Origin: Clostridia bacterium
Lineage (GTDB): Bacteria > Bacillota > Clostridia > UMGS1810
Length of the DNA: 5,750 nt
NCBI GenBank assembly: GCA_017549745.1
Contig: JAFYUA010000133.1
Location: 1-5,750 of the forward strand
Reading direction: 5' to 3'
In this document: positions 1 to 5,750 of the stretch, in pieces
Numbering within the stretch: the stretch's first letter is position 1
How the letters are laid out: every line of letters starts with the position of its first letter
Translations under genes and position numbers: made by a program
The notes under the pieces: model-generated
The model's input: only the letters and a program-made list of their open reading frames with translations
Told to the model about the DNA's origin: nothing
Database searches by the model: none

Positions 1-1073
1 CTGCCAGGGCCCACAGATATGCCCTCAGAGCGCGCATAGCGGATAAAATCGTGCACAATGAGGAAATAGTCGGTGTAGCCCATCTGATTTATAGTGGCAA
101 GTTCATAATCCAAACGGTGAGTGAGTTCGGGGGTTATTTCATCATATTTTTTATTCATTCCCTCCACACAAAGCTCGCGAAGATATTGTTCGTGACTTAA
201 GGGTGAATCTATGGTGATGCTTGGCAGGTGAAGCGTGCTAAAGTCGATGGTGAGATTGCACATGTCGGCAATACGCATGGTGTTTGCCACAGCCTCGGGG
301 CAATCTGAGAAAAGTGCCGCCATTTCGTCACCGCTTTTGAAATAATATTGGTCGCCCTCCATCTTCATGCGGTCAGTGTCGGAAAGCTTTTTGCCTGTTT
401 GAATACAAGTGAGCACATCCTGAAGGAGTGCTTCATCGCTCGACACATAGTGCACATCATTTGTGGCAACGATGCCGATGCCTGTGCGGCGGGAAATGTC
501 GATGAGAGCAGAGCGCACCTCGGCTTCTTCGCTAAGACCATGATTTTGAATTTCGAGAAAAAAGTTGTCCTTGCCAAACACATCGGCATAGCGAAGCGCT
601 GCATCGAGAGCCGCGTCATAGCCAGAGTGAAGATATGCCGACGGCACATCACCCCTGATGCATGCACTAAGGGCAATGAGCCCGTCGCTGTGTGCTCTGA
701 GTAGCTCCATGTCCACACGCGGTTTATAATAAAATCCGTCAAGCTGCGCCCTTGTGACAAGAGTCATGAGATTGCGGTAGCCCGTGTCATTTTTGCACAG
801 CAAAACAAGATGCCCATAGCGCTTGTCTAATGTGGCATCTTTGTCGAAACGGCTGCGGGGCGCAGTGTAGACCTCACATCCTATTATAGGCTTTATGCCG
901 CGCGAAACGGCTGCTTCATAGAACTCAATTGCGCCATACATTACGCCGTGGTCAGTGAGCGCCACGGCTTTCATGCCAAGCTCTGAGGCTCTGTCCATGA
1001 GGCGGTCGATGTCCGCCGCGCCATCAAGAAGGCTATATTGAGTATGAAGGTGCAAATGTACAAAATCCTGCAT
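1..1073 (-). CDS. dnaE: DNA polymerase III alpha subunit DnaE, N-terminal part (cut by window edge)
   Basis: Replicative DNA polymerase subunit acting at the chromosomal replication fork. The gene begins at an ATG (1073-1071) and is open to the window edge, giving 357 residues. It has a good Shine-Dalgarno sequence, AAGGAG at 1085-1080, six bases from the ATG. Residues 1-210 are a PHP domain: VHLHLHTQYS (5-14), ALTDHG (38-43), GCEVY (65-69), GHLVLL (87-92), SAC (136-138) and TNDVHY (204-209). Residues 210-357 match the start of the polymerase core (CIQTGKKL 223-230, MGYTDYFLIVHDFI 331-344). The fragment stops in VGPG, the beginning of the conserved GPGRGSAAGS segment, so the catalytic aspartates lie outside the window. 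It starts 22 bases after the whiA stop and is probably cotranscribed. Firmicutes usually also carry PolC. The PHP-first layout with no exonuclease insertion shows this is DnaE rather than PolC. Confidence 0.96.
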   Translation of the reverse strand, partial: MQDFVHLHLHTQYSLLDGAADIDRLMDRASELGMKAVALTDHGVMYGAIEFYEAAVSRGIKPIIGCEVYTAPRSRFDKDATLDKRYGHLVLLCKNDTGYRNLMTLVTRAQLDGFYYKPRVDMELLRAHSDGLIALSACIRGDVPSAYLHSGYDAALDAALRYADVFGKDNFFLEIQNHGLSEEAEVRSALIDISRRTGIGIVATNDVHYVSSDEALLQDVLTCIQTGKKLSDTDRMKMEGDQYYFKSGDEMAALFSDCPEAVANTMRIADMCNLTIDFSTLHLPSITIDSPLSHEQYLRELCVEGMNKKYDEITPELTHRLDYELATINQMGYTDYFLIVHDFIRYARSEGISVGPG

Positions 1074-1095
1074 GTGATGCTCCTTAAGCAACTGC

Positions 1096-2025
1096 TTAAT
1101 ACTTTTCGGCTTCTTCTACAAGCTTGCGCAAGCGATGATTGACACCCGACTTGCCAAGAGGCGGGTTCATCATCTCACCAAGCTCTTTGAGACCGAATTC
1201 TTTATATTCAAGCCTAAGGCGCGCTACTTCCCTCAGCTGGTCACTCATTTTGTCGAGCACGCCGAGCTTTTGCAGCTTTTCGATTGCCTGGGCCTGCCTG
1301 AATGCGGCATCTAAGGTTTTGGTCATGTTGGCACTGTCACAATTCATTTTGCGATTGATGGAGTTGCGCATGTCCTTGATGATTTTGATGTTGTGATATT
1401 CCATGACCGAATCATATGCACCAAGCAGGGTGAGAATGTCGGCAACGTCGGAGTTGTGCTTGAAATATATCACATAGTTGGTCTTGCGAAGCGCCGTCTT
1501 TACAGTGAGGTCAAACTCTGAAAGCAGCTTTGACATATCGTCGCAAAGGCGCTTGTGAGAAGTCACAAATTCGAGATGGCAGTTTTTGTTGGGGTTGATG
1601 ACCGAGCCTGAGGCAAGGAATGCACCCCGAATGAAAGCTTTTTTCTCAGCTGAATCACTGATGAAAGAGCTGCTGATAAAATAGCTGCCAAAATCCTTGA
1701 TTTCTTCGCTGCGTCTGAGAAGACCGCAGGTGTGGAAGAGGTCATTTATTTCAAGTGTGTCATCAATGGTCACAAAATATACAATGCTCTTGGGACCGCG
1801 GAAAACTCTGAGGTTTGCCTTGATGTCACAATCGTTTTTGATTAATTGATAAAGGGTGCGGGCAATCTTGGGATTTTCGGTGGAAAATTTGAGACGGAAG
1901 CCCTCGTCGGTGTTTGAAATGCGCGCACCAAAACAAAGCATGCCAAGAAGTCTTGCTATGCGTTGTCTTTTGGTCATTTCTGTCTGATTGATTATTTCGT
2001 TTTTGACATCTGATGAAAATGACAT
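1096..2025 (-). CDS. whiA: Sporulation/division regulator WhiA
   Basis: WhiA is a DNA-binding protein conserved in Gram-positive bacteria. It is a sporulation transcription factor in Streptomyces and affects cell division and chromosome segregation in Bacillus (YvcL). The 309-residue product matches the usual length of about 310-320. The N-terminal two thirds is the degenerate LAGLIDADG homing-endonuclease fold: RGAFLASGSV at 133-142 followed by CHLEF at 149-153. A linker with NSINRKMNCDSANMTKTLDA (221-240) leads to a C-terminal helix-turn-helix at about 262-303 (LRLEYKEFGLKELGEMM, then GKSGVNHRLRKL). No endonuclease activity is expected in this family. The ATG at 2025 lies five bases after the rapZ stop, and its weak Shine-Dalgarno sequence (AGGT) lies inside the rapZ stop region. 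Translation is therefore probably coupled to rapZ. In most Firmicutes yvcK lies between rapZ and whiA; it is absent here. Confidence 0.97.
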   Translation of the reverse strand: MSFSSDVKNEIINQTEMTKRQRIARLLGMLCFGARISNTDEGFRLKFSTENPKIARTLYQLIKNDCDIKANLRVFRGPKSIVYFVTIDDTLEINDLFHTCGLLRRSEEIKDFGSYFISSSFISDSAEKKAFIRGAFLASGSVINPNKNCHLEFVTSHKRLCDDMSKLLSEFDLTVKTALRKTNYVIYFKHNSDVADILTLLGAYDSVMEYHNIKIIKDMRNSINRKMNCDSANMTKTLDAAFRQAQAIEKLQKLGVLDKMSDQLREVARLRLEYKEFGLKELGEMMNPPLGKSGVNHRLRKLVEEAEKY

Positions 2026-2030
2026 AACTG

Positions 2031-2894
2031 TTACCTGTCCTTATTGATATCTCTGTGGGTAATATAGGTGTTGTAGCCAAGTGAAAGAATGTGGCGATAT
2101 AGCTCATTTGCCACTGTGACGGAGCGATGCTTGCCGCCTGTGCAGCCCACTGCAATGACCAGTGAGGTCTTCCCCTCGCTCACATACTGAGGCAGGAGAA
2201 ATTCGGTGAGTGATACAAGGCGTGTGAGATAGTCTGCAGTTACGGGCGAAGCTTTGACATAGTCTGCCACATCAGCATCCAGACCCGTGCGCGATTTGAG
2301 CCTTGCTACATAATATGGATTGGGCAAAAATCGCACATCTTGCACAGTGTCGGCATCAAGAGGTATGCCATATTTGAAGCCGAAGCTCACAATTTCCACC
2401 GTCATGCTCTCCTCTTTGGCACACTCGGGGTCGACCACTGTCTTGATGTAGTCCTTGAGCTGCGAGGGTTTCATGTTGGAAGTATTTACAATATATGCTG
2501 CCTTTTGGCGAAGCGGCTCGAGCAGTGTGCGCTCCTCGATGAGCACATCAAGAAGTGATCCGCCCGTGCTTAGCGGATGCTTGCGACGGGTTTCTTTGTA
2601 GCGCTTGACCAAGACATCATCATCGGCATCAAGAAACAATATAGAGCATTTGCCATAGTTTGCCTCAAGCTCAGCTATGGTGTCTGCCACTTCGCCCATG
2701 AGAGAAGCCGAGCGACTGTCGATGACAAAAGCCACCTTTGTTATGGAAGAGTTTGAGCCTGAGCAAAGCTCAGCAAATTTTGGAAACAAAAGAGGGGGCA
2801 TATTGTCCACACAAAAATACCCCATGTCTTCAAAGGTGTTGATGGCGCAGCTTTTGCCTGCGCCCGACATACCTGTTATAACAACAAATTTCAT
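2031..2894 (-). CDS. rapZ: RNase adapter / nucleotide-binding protein RapZ (YvcJ family)
   Basis: RapZ/YvcJ proteins are cytoplasmic P-loop proteins that bind and hydrolyse nucleotides. The E. coli member binds small RNAs and directs RNase E to GlmZ, controlling GlmS and thus glucosamine 6-phosphate. The Bacillus YvcJ member has a GTPase-type activity and is linked to competence. The 287-residue length is typical. Visible motifs are Walker A GMSGAGKS (8-15), VIDSRS (57-62), a Walker B-like ILFLDADDD (85-93), RRKHPL (103-108), SFGFKYGIPLDADTVQDVRF (170-189) and the C-terminal signature AVGCTGGKHRSVTVAN (248-263). The ATG at 2894 is preceded by GGTGAG, about six bases upstream, and lies 14 bases after the murB stop. 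RNA adapter function is established only for the enterobacterial protein. In this Firmicutes-type setting the role is inferred to be nucleotide-dependent regulation related to cell wall or carbon metabolism. Confidence 0.97.
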   Translation of the reverse strand: MKFVVITGMSGAGKSCAINTFEDMGYFCVDNMPPLLFPKFAELCSGSNSSITKVAFVIDSRSASLMGEVADTIAELEANYGKCSILFLDADDDVLVKRYKETRRKHPLSTGGSLLDVLIEERTLLEPLRQKAAYIVNTSNMKPSQLKDYIKTVVDPECAKEESMTVEIVSFGFKYGIPLDADTVQDVRFLPNPYYVARLKSRTGLDADVADYVKASPVTADYLTRLVSLTEFLLPQYVSEGKTSLVIAVGCTGGKHRSVTVANELYRHILSLGYNTYITHRDINKDR

Positions 2895-2908
2895 TTTATC
2901 TCACCATT

Positions 2909-3829
2909 TTATCTGCCAAGTATTCTCACTTCGGGTTCGAGCTCAAAGCCGAATTTTTCTCTGACAGTTGTCTTTATGTGGTCCATAAGAGCTATCACAT
3001 CTTCAAAGCTTGCTTCGCCCTTATTGATAACAAATCCACAGTGCTTATCAGACACCGCGGCATCACCTATGCTATAGCCCCTGAGGCCTGCATCGTCTAT
3101 GAGCTTGGCGGCAAATGCGCCCTCGGGTCTTTTGAATGTGCTTCCTGCACTGGGGTATTCAAGAGGCTGTTTTTCGCGGCGTTTTTCGGCAAGTGAGCGC
3201 ATCTCGGCTTTGATTTGCTCGCTATCACCCTGCATGAGCTTTATGGTAGCAGAGAGGATAATCTCGCCGTCTTTAAAGCGGCTCTTTCTGTAGCCAAAGG
3301 CGTGTTCATCACCTGAGCACTGGCAAATGTTGCCGTCGTTGTCAAGATAGCGCGTGGTGACAACGCAGTCTTTCATCTCACCGCCATATGCACCTGCATT
3401 CATCACAATGGCGCCGCCAAGGCTGCCCGGAATGCCCGATGCAAATTCAAAGCCTGTGAGAGCATGCTCAAGGGCAATGTTGGCAATCCTCGAAAGAAGC
3501 ACGCCTGCCTCGGCCTTTATCTCACACCCATTGCACGACACATCGGAAAATCCTTTGCCAATGCACACAACTGCACCCTCAATGCCATCATCTGACACAA
3601 GAAGATTGGAACCGTTGCCTATGATTGTGACGGCAACATCGTGCTCCTTAAAGAAATTGATGCACGAGATAATTTCGGCTTCGGATTTCACCGATACGAA
3701 GATGTCGGCATTGCCGCCTATGTGAAACGAGGTGTGGTTTTTCATGGGTTCATCACACACTGCATCTATATTTGGAATCTGTTGTTTTAAAAGATGGAGT
3801 AATTGTGCTTTGTTTGTTATGATGTCCAC
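2909..3829 (-). CDS. murB: UDP-N-acetylenolpyruvoylglucosamine reductase MurB
   Basis: MurB is a cytoplasmic FAD enzyme that uses NADPH to reduce UDP-GlcNAc-enolpyruvate to UDP-MurNAc, the second committed step of peptidoglycan synthesis. The 306-residue product fits the shorter type II MurB of Firmicutes. The FAD-binding domain shows NHTSFHIGG (31-39), IIGNGSNLLVSDDGIEG (69-85) and SGIPGSLGGAIVMNAGAYGG (131-150). YRKSRF (180-185) carries the substrate-binding Tyr and Arg. PSAGSTFKRP (226-235) contains the catalytic serine, probably S230. LEPEVRILG (297-305) contains the catalytic glutamate, probably E300. The start is GTG at 3829, the only normal start codon between the in-frame upstream stop and M29. 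Starting at M29 would remove the N-terminal segment that the family normally has. The initiation site is odd: the SD-like AAGGA ends one base before the GTG, and the gene is in the same frame as the upstream glucokinase. Reinitiation after that gene's stop is a plausible route. Confidence 0.97.
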   Translation of the reverse strand: MDIITNKAQLLHLLKQQIPNIDAVCDEPMKNHTSFHIGGNADIFVSVKSEAEIISCINFFKEHDVAVTIIGNGSNLLVSDDGIEGAVVCIGKGFSDVSCNGCEIKAEAGVLLSRIANIALEHALTGFEFASGIPGSLGGAIVMNAGAYGGEMKDCVVTTRYLDNDGNICQCSGDEHAFGYRKSRFKDGEIILSATIKLMQGDSEQIKAEMRSLAEKRREKQPLEYPSAGSTFKRPEGAFAAKLIDDAGLRGYSIGDAAVSDKHCGFVINKGEASFEDVIALMDHIKTTVREKFGFELEPEVRILGR

Positions 3830-3830
3830 A

Positions 3831-3835
3831 TCCTT
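3831..3835 (-). promoter_or_regulatory. SD-like AAGGA overlapping the murB start region
   Basis: AAGGA follows directly on the glucokinase TAA and is separated from the murB GTG (3829) by one base, far less than the usual five to nine. The sequence continues as AAGGATGTGGA, which resembles the full anti-SD complement with mismatches. An ATG at 3831 overlaps the GTG in another frame and reaches TAA after four codons (3831-3817). Either reinitiation from the glucokinase stop or a non-standard start slightly downstream is possible. Confidence 0.4.
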
Positions 3836-4786
3836 TTATTTTTTTGCCAGAAAAGCTGCGCCGATTATGCCGGCATCATTGCCAAGCTTGGCAATGATAA
3901 TCTCAGTGGCAGGCACAAGACCTGCACCATAGGTGCGCGGGATAACATATTCTCTCAGAGGAATGAGCAAATTGTCACCCTGATTGCATATGCCGCCGCC
4001 TATTGCAACAATTGACGGCTGGAAGATGTTGATGATGTCTACAAGACCTTCGCCCACATAGCTGATGTAGTTATCTACAAGTGTTTTGCCCACGCTGTCG
4101 CCTGCTTTGGCTGCTTCAAAGGGGATTATGCCATTGGCTTTGCCGCCGTTTTTGGCAACCATGGAAGCCACCAGTGAATCAGGGTTGGCTTTCGCCGCGC
4201 GCTCAGTGTCACGAATGAGAGCCGTGGCAGAAGCATATGCTTCCCAGCAGCCTTTGCGTCCGCAGGTGCAGCTCTCGCCGCCAAAGCAAAGGTTGATGTG
4301 GCCAAGCTCGCCTGCCACGCCATTGAAGCCTGTGTAGAGCTTTTTGCCCAGAATGACTCCTCCGCCCACGCCTGTGCCGAGAGTGATGGCAACAAAATTT
4401 TCTACACTGTCATCACCAAGGTTAAAAAATTCACCGAGTGCGGCGCAGTTGGCATCGTTGCCGATGTATATGGGTTTGTCAATATATTTTTTCATTTCAT
4501 CGCAGATGGGGGCATTTTCCATGACGATGTTGTTGGAATAATATACCACTCCGTTTTTGTCGTCAACAGAGCCGGGGCAGCCAATGCCCACTGCTTTGAT
4601 ATCATCAAGTGTCAAGCCTGCATCAGCTACTACCTTTATAGCAAGCTTTGCCATAGCTTCAACCACTGCTTCATAGCCCTCGAGCCCTTTGGTGGGAACG
4701 CTTGATTTGGCAATGATGCTGCCTTCTTCGGTGACAATGCCCGCCTTGGCACCTGTGCCGCCAAGGTCTATTCCAATATAATACAT
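3836..4786 (-). CDS. glcK: ROK-family glucokinase
   Basis: ROK-family sugar kinase, most likely glucokinase (ATP + glucose to glucose 6-phosphate) in the cytoplasm. The 316-residue length is typical of bacterial ROK glucokinases. Residues 4-13 (IGIDLGGTGA) form the phosphate-binding loop. IGNDANCAALGE (108-119) carries the probable catalytic base D111. LGTGVGGG (136-143) follows. The ROK signature has GELGH (159-163) and CTCGRKGCWEAYAS (173-186), with H163, C173, C175 and C180 as expected zinc ligands. The C-terminal LGNDAGIIGAA (301-311) is the usual ROK ending. Unlike ROK repressors such as NagC or XylR, there is no N-terminal helix-turn-helix, so this is an enzyme. Exact sugar specificity cannot be proved from sequence. 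The ATG at 4786 has a strong Shine-Dalgarno sequence, GGAGGT (4800-4795), eight bases away. The gene begins 22 bases after the hprK stop, which suits a glucose-sensing role for the cluster. Confidence 0.93.
   Translation of the reverse strand: MYYIGIDLGGTGAKAGIVTEEGSIIAKSSVPTKGLEGYEAVVEAMAKLAIKVVADAGLTLDDIKAVGIGCPGSVDDKNGVVYYSNNIVMENAPICDEMKKYIDKPIYIGNDANCAALGEFFNLGDDSVENFVAITLGTGVGGGVILGKKLYTGFNGVAGELGHINLCFGGESCTCGRKGCWEAYASATALIRDTERAAKANPDSLVASMVAKNGGKANGIIPFEAAKAGDSVGKTLVDNYISYVGEGLVDIINIFQPSIVAIGGGICNQGDNLLIPLREYVIPRTYGAGLVPATEIIIAKLGNDAGIIGAAFLAKK
3875..3898. repeat. Perfect 24-bp palindrome inside the 3' end of the glucokinase gene
   Basis: The 12 bases 3875-3886 (ATCATTGCCAAG) are followed without a gap by their exact reverse complement at 3887-3898. 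On the transcript this could form a 10-bp stem with a four-base AGCU loop. It lies 36 bases before the glucokinase stop and 45 bases before the murB start. It encodes IIAKLGND of the conserved ROK C-terminus, so protein constraint explains part of the sequence but not the complete symmetry. No T-run follows on the transcribed side, so it is not a standard intrinsic terminator. Confidence 0.8.
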
Positions 4787-4796
4787 AATATAATAC
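4775..4796. repeat. Tandem AT-rich repeat across the glucokinase start codon
   Basis: The 10-mer AATATAATAC occurs at 4775-4784 and again at 4787-4796, a period of 12 bases. On the coding strand one copy (GTATTATATT) begins with the last base of the Shine-Dalgarno sequence and fills the spacer. The other begins with the G of the ATG and encodes the first residues (YYI). It looks like a small local duplication that leaves the initiation region AT-rich and unstructured. Confidence 0.8.
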
Positions 4797-4808
4797 CTCC
4801 GATTGTGA

Positions 4809-5600
4809 TTATTCTGATTCTTTGTTGTTCATTTCCGACATCACTCTGTTGTTGAGAGCTTCGGCAGCATTGTAGCCCATTTTCTTCTGGCGGTTGTTCA
4901 TTGCTGCAACCTCAATTACCACGGCGAGGTTTCTGCCGGGCTTAACGGGCACTGTGATAGATGGAATGTTTATGCCCAAAATGTCAGTATATTCAGTTGT
5001 GAGACCAAGGCGGTCATATTGCTTTTTGTCCTGCCATAGCTCAAGATTGATAATGAAATCGATTTTTTCAACATTTTTAACTGCACCAATACCAAATATC
5101 ATCTTGACATCTACAATGCCTATGCCTCTTAGCTCCACAAAATGACGGATAACATCGGGAGCAGAGCCGAGCAGAGAAATGTCGGACACGCGCTTAATCT
5201 CTACTGCATCATCAGCAACCAGACGATGGCCTCTCTTTACAAGCTCGATGGCAGCCTCGCTCTTGCCGACTCCGCTGTCACCCAAAAGAAGTATTCCCTC
5301 GCCATACACCTCGACCAAAACGCCATGCATAGTGATGCGCGGAGCAAGCTCTACATTGAGAAATGCAATGAGTGCACTCATAAACCTTGAGGTGGAATTG
5401 TCGGTCCTCAAAACGGGGGTGTTGTATTTGACCGCAAGCTCCATCATTTCGGGATGGATTTGCATGTTGCGTGTCACAATAACGCAGGGGATGTTTTTCT
5501 CAAAAAGTCTTTCAAGAGCCTCATGCCTCTGCTCGGGAGCCATTTTTTCAAGATATGAAAACTCTACCCCTCTCATGTTCTTCTTAAAACTCATTTTCAT
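4809..5600 (-). CDS. hprK: HPr kinase/phosphorylase HprK, with a short N-terminal domain
   Basis: HprK is the bifunctional sensor of carbon catabolite control. It phosphorylates HPr on Ser46 when fructose 1,6-bisphosphate is high and removes the phosphate when inorganic phosphate is high. The kinase domain is complete: MHGVLVEVYG (91-100) with the family's catalytic histidine, Walker A GDSGVGKS (107-114), RLVADDAVEI (126-135), the HprK signature VELRGIGIVDV (155-165), ELWQDKKQYDRLG (187-199) and PVKPGRNLAVVIEVAAMN (218-235). The N-terminal domain is cut short. The product has 263 residues against about 310 in Bacillus, and the first recognisable segment (VEFSYLEKM, 12-20) aligns near Bacillus residue 60. 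A stop-free extension upstream in this frame does not exist. ATG codons occur at 5600 and 5594. The SD AAGGAG (5609-5604) is three bases from the first and nine from the second, so the real start may be 5594 (261 residues). The gene begins 14 bases after an unidentified gene. Confidence 0.93.
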   Translation of the reverse strand: MKMSFKKNMRGVEFSYLEKMAPEQRHEALERLFEKNIPCVIVTRNMQIHPEMMELAVKYNTPVLRTDNSTSRFMSALIAFLNVELAPRITMHGVLVEVYGEGILLLGDSGVGKSEAAIELVKRGHRLVADDAVEIKRVSDISLLGSAPDVIRHFVELRGIGIVDVKMIFGIGAVKNVEKIDFIINLELWQDKKQYDRLGLTTEYTDILGINIPSITVPVKPGRNLAVVIEVAAMNNRQKKMGYNAAEALNNRVMSEMNNKESE

Positions 5601-5603
5601 TTT

Positions 5604-5609
5604 CTCCTT
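5604..5609 (-). promoter_or_regulatory. Shine-Dalgarno sequence for hprK
   Basis: AAGGAG reads on the minus strand just after the stop of the preceding gene. It is three bases from the ATG at 5600 and nine bases from the ATG at 5594. The second spacing is closer to the usual optimum, so the site favours initiation at 5594. Its quality also argues that the short HprK is truly initiated here and is not merely the tail of a frameshifted longer gene. Confidence 0.75.
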
Positions 5610-5614
5610 TTCAT

Positions 5615-5750
5615 TTATTGCGGTTCTTCCAGATCATCAAAATCTATCGAACCTGCGGCTATAAGTGCTTGTAAAAAACCGTCTTGCGCCTCATGCTTTG
5701 ATACTATGGAAACTCCCCGCAAATCCTTTTTGTAGTTGTTCAGGACATAC
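5615..5750 (-). CDS. C-terminal end of an unidentified protein (cut by window edge)
   Basis: One minus-strand frame is open from the window edge to a TAA at 5617-5615, giving 44 residues. It begins YVLNNYKKDLRG and ends AAGSIDFDDLEEPQ. The other two minus-strand frames are interrupted by several stops over the same stretch, which supports this frame as coding. The tail is acidic (DFDDLEE) and the preceding part is rich in Lys and Arg. I do not recognise the family. It does not match the missing N-terminal residues of HprK. It ends 14 bases before hprK on the same strand, so it is probably the preceding gene of the same operon. Confidence 0.6.
   Translation of the reverse strand, partial: YVLNNYKKDLRGVSIVSKHEAQDGFLQALIAAGSIDFDDLEEPQ

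Noticed and set aside
348..760. Overlapping open frames on both strands (118 and 131 codons)
   Set aside because: Both lie out of frame within the dnaE PHP domain, whose reading frame is continuous and conserved.
1086..1097. Inverted repeat AAGCA-AC-TGCTT at the whiA stop, possible terminator
   Set aside because: Five-base arms with a two-base loop and no T-run; it also lies just upstream of the dnaE ribosome binding site.
1122..1133. 12-bp palindrome GCTTGCGCAAGC in whiA
   Set aside because: About one palindrome of this length is expected by chance in a window this size.
3354..3725. Plus-strand open frame of 123 codons opposite murB
   Set aside because: Antisense to conserved MurB motifs; open only because of the codon use of the real gene.
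4298..4705. Plus-strand open frame of 135 codons opposite the glucokinase
   Set aside because: Fully antisense to a well-supported ROK gene; no recognisable motifs.
5612..5640. Possible promoter before hprK (TTGATG, 17 bases, TAAATG)
   Set aside because: Both hexamers match the sigma-A consensus poorly and the site lies within the end of the preceding gene.
5179..5664. Plus-strand open frame of 161 codons opposite hprK
   Set aside because: It lies antisense to a clear HprK kinase domain, has low-complexity Ser/Thr-rich composition typical of a shadow frame and matches no family.

Overview
The window looks like a stretch of a low-to-medium GC Firmicutes chromosome, most likely a clostridial (Eubacteriales/Oscillospirales-type) anaerobe. 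This is inferred from the combination of an HPr kinase, a Firmicutes-type short MurB, RapZ/YvcJ, WhiA and a DnaE polymerase in one row. The exact genus cannot be read from the sequence. Every gene lies on the minus strand, so transcription runs from high to low coordinates. Gaps between genes are 5 to 22 bases and nearly all of the window is coding. There are no RNA genes, mobile elements, CRISPR arrays or convincing terminators.

In transcription order, the window holds the last 44 codons of an unidentified gene (5750-5615), hprK (5600-4809), a ROK-family glucokinase (4786-3836), murB (3829-2909), rapZ (2894-2031), whiA (2025-1096) and the first 357 codons of dnaE (1073-1, running off the left edge). 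This is a variant of the conserved Firmicutes hprK / murB / rapZ-yvcK-whiA neighbourhood. The genes are probably cotranscribed, with a promoter outside the window to the right.

Functionally the cluster joins carbon sensing to envelope growth and replication. HprK phosphorylates HPr on serine when glycolytic intermediates are plentiful. Glucokinase makes glucose 6-phosphate. MurB makes UDP-MurNAc for peptidoglycan. RapZ is a nucleotide-binding protein linked in other bacteria to amino-sugar supply. WhiA is a DNA-binding growth and division factor. DnaE replicates DNA.

No unknown system was found. The points worth a second look are: an HprK that lacks about 50 N-terminal residues; the absence of yvcK between rapZ and whiA; a perfect 24-bp palindrome inside the 3' end of the glucokinase gene; an odd glucokinase/murB junction (same reading frame, one stop codon, GTG start almost touching its Shine-Dalgarno sequence); and a 12-base-period tandem repeat spanning the glucokinase start codon.
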